Origin: Bacillota bacterium | GTDB taxonomy: Bacteria > Bacillota_H > UBA994 > UBA5500 | DNA: 8,602 nt | Direction: 5' to 3' | Assembly (NCBI GenBank): GCA_012727835.1 | Contig: JAAYGE010000133.1 | Span: 1-8,602 of the forward strand | Part shown: positions 7,385 through 8,602 of the stretch, piece by piece | Layout of the letters: each line of letters starts with the position of its first letter | How positions within the stretch are numbered: the stretch's first letter is position 1 | Position numbers and translations under genes: made by a program | Notes under the pieces: model-generated | The model's input: only the letters and a program-made list of their open reading frames with translations | Databases searched by the model: none | Told to the model about the DNA's origin: nothing

Positions 7385-7390
7385 CTTCCT
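7385..7390 (-). promoter_or_regulatory. Ribosome binding site of the carboxypeptidase gene (decides the start)
   Basis: AGGAAG on the minus strand lies 4 bases before GTG 7380 and 7 bases before GTG 7377. It is too far from the ATG at 7368 and downstream of the longest possible start at 7428. Confidence 0.65.
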
Positions 7391-7399
7391 GCTAGCCTG

Positions 7400-7428
7400 A
7401 TTTTACCGTAAGCCCAAAGACTTGTCAC
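7400..7428 (-). promoter_or_regulatory. Probable sigma-A promoter of the carboxypeptidase gene
   Basis: On the minus strand GTGACA (7428-7423, 5 of 6 to TTGACA) is followed after 17 bases by TAAAAT (7405-7400, 5 of 6 to TATAAT). Transcription would start near 7393, just ahead of the AGGAAG ribosome binding site. The position in the short GNAT-carboxypeptidase gap supports independent expression of the carboxypeptidase. Confidence 0.6.
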
Positions 7429-7430
7429 GA

Positions 7431-7826
7431 TTATATTCTCTTAGCAAATTTACAAACGCGCCCCCCCTTCACCCTCCTGAAGCCCAACTTACGCAACAGA
7501 CATTGAGGGGCATAATTGGAGCGCCGGATGCGGGCATAAACCACTTGCCCCCCAGTCCTACGGACCTGGGCTAGCATCCGCACGGTAGCCCTTTTCCCCA
7601 AGCCACTCCTCCGGAAACGGGGTAGCACCGATAAATGGGCTATTTCATAGACACCAGGCCGCCGTCGCTCATAGCCGATCCACCCGGCCAAACGGCCTTT
7701 GACCAGGATGGCAAATTGGGGAGTAGCTAAAATGCGGCCAGGTCTTAAAGATACACCATTATAGCGCCACACCCCCCTGGCCACCACCTTTGCCAAATCT
7801 AATTTACGAATGCGCATCAACTTCAC
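7431..7826 (-). CDS. Small basic GNAT-family N-acetyltransferase
   Basis: This 131-residue protein is a single GNAT domain, which transfers an acetyl group from acetyl-CoA to an amine. The core is beta strand 4 and motif A: YEIAHLSVLPRFRRSGLGKR (60-79), with the acetyl-CoA pyrophosphate-binding RRSGLG at 72-77, followed by the helix ATVRML and the motif B-like NYAPQCLLRKLGFRRV. The fold is short at the N-terminus compared with the usual 140-170 residues. The protein is unusually rich in Arg and Lys throughout, suggesting an acidic partner such as a nucleic acid, ribosome or anionic polymer; that is inference. Substrate is unknown. The start is GTG at 7826 with AAGGGGA 9 bases upstream; an in-frame ATG three codons later has a poorly placed ribosome site. 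A run of seven G on its strand near the 3' end encodes KGGR. It lies 56 bases after the DUF3298 gene. Confidence 0.82.
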   Translation of the reverse strand: MKLMRIRKLDLAKVVARGVWRYNGVSLRPGRILATPQFAILVKGRLAGWIGYERRRPGVYEIAHLSVLPRFRRSGLGKRATVRMLAQVRRTGGQVVYARIRRSNYAPQCLLRKLGFRRVKGGRVCKFAKRI

Positions 7827-7835
7827 CGCAGGACA

Positions 7836-7842
7836 TCCCCTT
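7836..7842 (-). promoter_or_regulatory. Ribosome binding site of the GNAT gene (favours GTG start)
   Basis: AAGGGGA on the minus strand is 9 bases before GTG 7826 but 18 bases before the in-frame ATG at 7817, so the GTG is preferred. Confidence 0.6.
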
Positions 7843-7882
7843 TCTCTTTCTGCTATGTAGAGCTCAGGGGGGCATGGCTTAA

Positions 7883-8452
7883 CTAATTGTTCATGATGCG
7901 GCGAATGGGGCTATCGGGGGTGAGAATATCAGCTATGGCCGTGTAGGGAATGCGGAACTCGGGGATGCCTACCGAATAAGGCGTGTACTCATAAACTTGG
8001 AAGTAGATTACCAGATCGTTTACTTCCAAATAGTATCCCTGATTAGGGTTGATACGTTCGAAGGGCCGGAGAAGGGGCAAATCCTGTTCTTCTATCTGTT
8101 CCTTGATCATACCGCTGATGCGCTCAATATAGTCACTATTGGCCACAAACAGATCCGATAGCTGATACAATCTACCGTTGGCTAAGTTGAAGGTAAAGGA
8201 ACGGCGGATGGTCAGTCCATGGGCTGCTCTCTGGGGGTAGCCATAAATATCCGTGTAGGAGCTGCTGATCCCGTTGCCATTGGTGGTATTAACAAAGGAG
8301 GGATACACATTTACATCCTGGCGTCCATAACCCAATTCCCTCAGCACTTGACGCAGGTGGGATTGGATAACGCGATTGATACGGGTCTGTACCCGCCGAT
8401 TAGGCAAACCCTGTACTCGGGGCAGCATTAGGGCCTGCAAGTTACTGGGCAC
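7883..8452 (-). CDS. DUF4163/DUF3298 domain-containing protein without visible export signal
   Basis: This 189-residue protein of unknown function resembles the paired DUF4163-DUF3298 module found in RsiV anti-sigma factors and PdaC-type peptidoglycan deacetylases. The N-terminal half (about 8-100) has PRVQGLPNRRVQTRINRVIQ and the TFNLANGRLYQLSDLF segment that closes DUF4163; the C-terminal half has the DUF3298 pattern YYLEVNDLVIYFQVYEYTPYSVGIPEFRIPY (about 140-172). In RsiV this region lies outside the membrane and binds lysozyme. Here the protein begins almost directly with the domain, with no signal peptide or membrane segment, and has no catalytic domain attached. The GTG start at 8452 is well supported by AAGGGAGGT 7 bases upstream, and the terminator at 8518-8548 leaves no room for a longer N-terminus in this gene. 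It probably heads a transcript with the GNAT gene. Domain recognition is from pattern memory and is fairly secure; function is not known. Confidence 0.78.
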   Translation of the reverse strand: MPSNLQALMLPRVQGLPNRRVQTRINRVIQSHLRQVLRELGYGRQDVNVYPSFVNTTNGNGISSSYTDIYGYPQRAAHGLTIRRSFTFNLANGRLYQLSDLFVANSDYIERISGMIKEQIEEQDLPLLRPFERINPNQGYYLEVNDLVIYFQVYEYTPYSVGIPEFRIPYTAIADILTPDSPIRRIMNN

Positions 8453-8459
8453 TAATCAT

Positions 8460-8468
8460 ACCTCCCTT
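8460..8468 (-). promoter_or_regulatory. Ribosome binding site of the DUF3298 gene (decides the GTG start)
   Basis: AAGGGAGGT on the minus strand is 7 bases before GTG 8452. The ATG that directly abuts it is out of frame and closes after five codons. Confidence 0.8.
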
Positions 8469-8517
8469 TCGTTTCTTCCCTGTAATATATGTCTAGGCGA
8501 AGAAAGCTGTTAGTGCC

Positions 8518-8548
8518 AAAAAAAGCGCCACCTAAGTGGCGCTTTTTT
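8518..8548. terminator. Strong intrinsic terminator upstream of the DUF3298 gene
   Basis: A perfect 7-base GC-rich stem, GCGCCAC (8525-8531) with GTGGCGC (8536-8542), has loop CTAA. It is flanked by seven A (8518-8524) and six T (8543-8548), so it works in either direction. On the minus strand it sits 8-9 bases past the stop of the partial gene at the window edge and separates that gene from the DUF3298 transcript. Confidence 0.92.
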
Positions 8549-8556
8549 CTAGCTTA

Positions 8557-8602
8557 TTAAACCTTGGCCTTCTGCCAATGCTTGGAGTTATAGCGATAAT
8601 AG
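8557..8602 (-). CDS. C-terminal end of an unidentified gene (truncated by window edge)
   Basis: The minus strand has an open frame from the window edge ending YYRYNSKHWQKAKV and TAA (8559-8557). The strong terminator begins a few bases after this stop, which is where one would expect it for a real gene. Fourteen residues are too few to identify the product, and the frame could be chance. Confidence 0.4.
   Translation of the reverse strand, partial: YYRYNSKHWQKAKV

Noticed and set aside
7431..7440. TATAAT on the minus strand at the GNAT stop codon as a promoter -10 box
   Set aside because: No acceptable -35 box lies 16-18 bases upstream; the GTGACA/TAAAAT pair just downstream is a better promoter.
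7461..7467. Run of seven C in the GNAT gene as a frameshift or phase-variable site
   Set aside because: The frame is intact through the run and continues to a normal stop; seven bases alone is weak evidence for phase variation.
8481..8490. TATATT on the minus strand as a -10 box for the DUF3298 gene
   Set aside because: The hexamer 17 bases upstream (TAACAG) is a poor -35 match, so I could not support a promoter although one is expected here.

Overview
The window looks like a chromosomal segment from a moderately GC-rich Bacillota, most likely a clostridial or related lineage. This is inferred from the adjacent addB-addA recombination genes with Fe-S type AddB, strong purine-rich Shine-Dalgarno sites, frequent GTG starts, short hairpin-plus-T-run terminators and a sigma-A type promoter. 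The species cannot be named from sequence reading alone. I see no rRNA, tRNA, CRISPR array, transposase or prophage gene. No gap between genes exceeds about 170 bases.

Layout. Bases 1-5208 (+ strand) hold the last 531 codons of addB and a complete addA, overlapping by 8 bases. A near-perfect bidirectional hairpin at 5218-5258 separates addA from a convergent minus-strand block. Reading the minus strand in its own direction (high to low coordinates), the block contains: the last codons of an unidentified gene (8602-8557); a strong terminator (8518-8548); a DUF4163/DUF3298-like protein (8452-7883); a small, very basic GNAT acetyltransferase (7826-7431); a VanY/LdcB-type D,D- or L,D-carboxypeptidase lipoprotein (7380-6664) with its own promoter; a hairpin (6647-6614); a consensus promoter with a palindrome in its spacer (6597-6569); an SDR oxidoreductase (6496-5732); and a MutT-type Nudix hydrolase (5690-5265).

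How the genes fit together. AddA and AddB form the helicase-nuclease that processes double-strand breaks. The Nudix protein is probably a nucleotide-pool sanitiser, and it follows the SDR gene in what looks like a two-gene transcript. The carboxypeptidase trims peptidoglycan stem peptides outside the cell. The DUF3298 protein belongs to a family often tied to the cell wall or envelope stress, but here it has no visible export signal. The GNAT has no predictable substrate.

Nothing in the window amounts to a clear new multi-gene system. The most interesting items are regulatory: the palindrome inside the SDR promoter, a cluster of three palindromes just upstream of it, and two terminator hairpins whose arms resemble each other and resemble insertion-sequence ends. 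Four consecutive minus-strand genes appear to start with GTG. The carboxypeptidase start is best placed 48 bases inside its longest open frame, because a promoter occupies the extra part.
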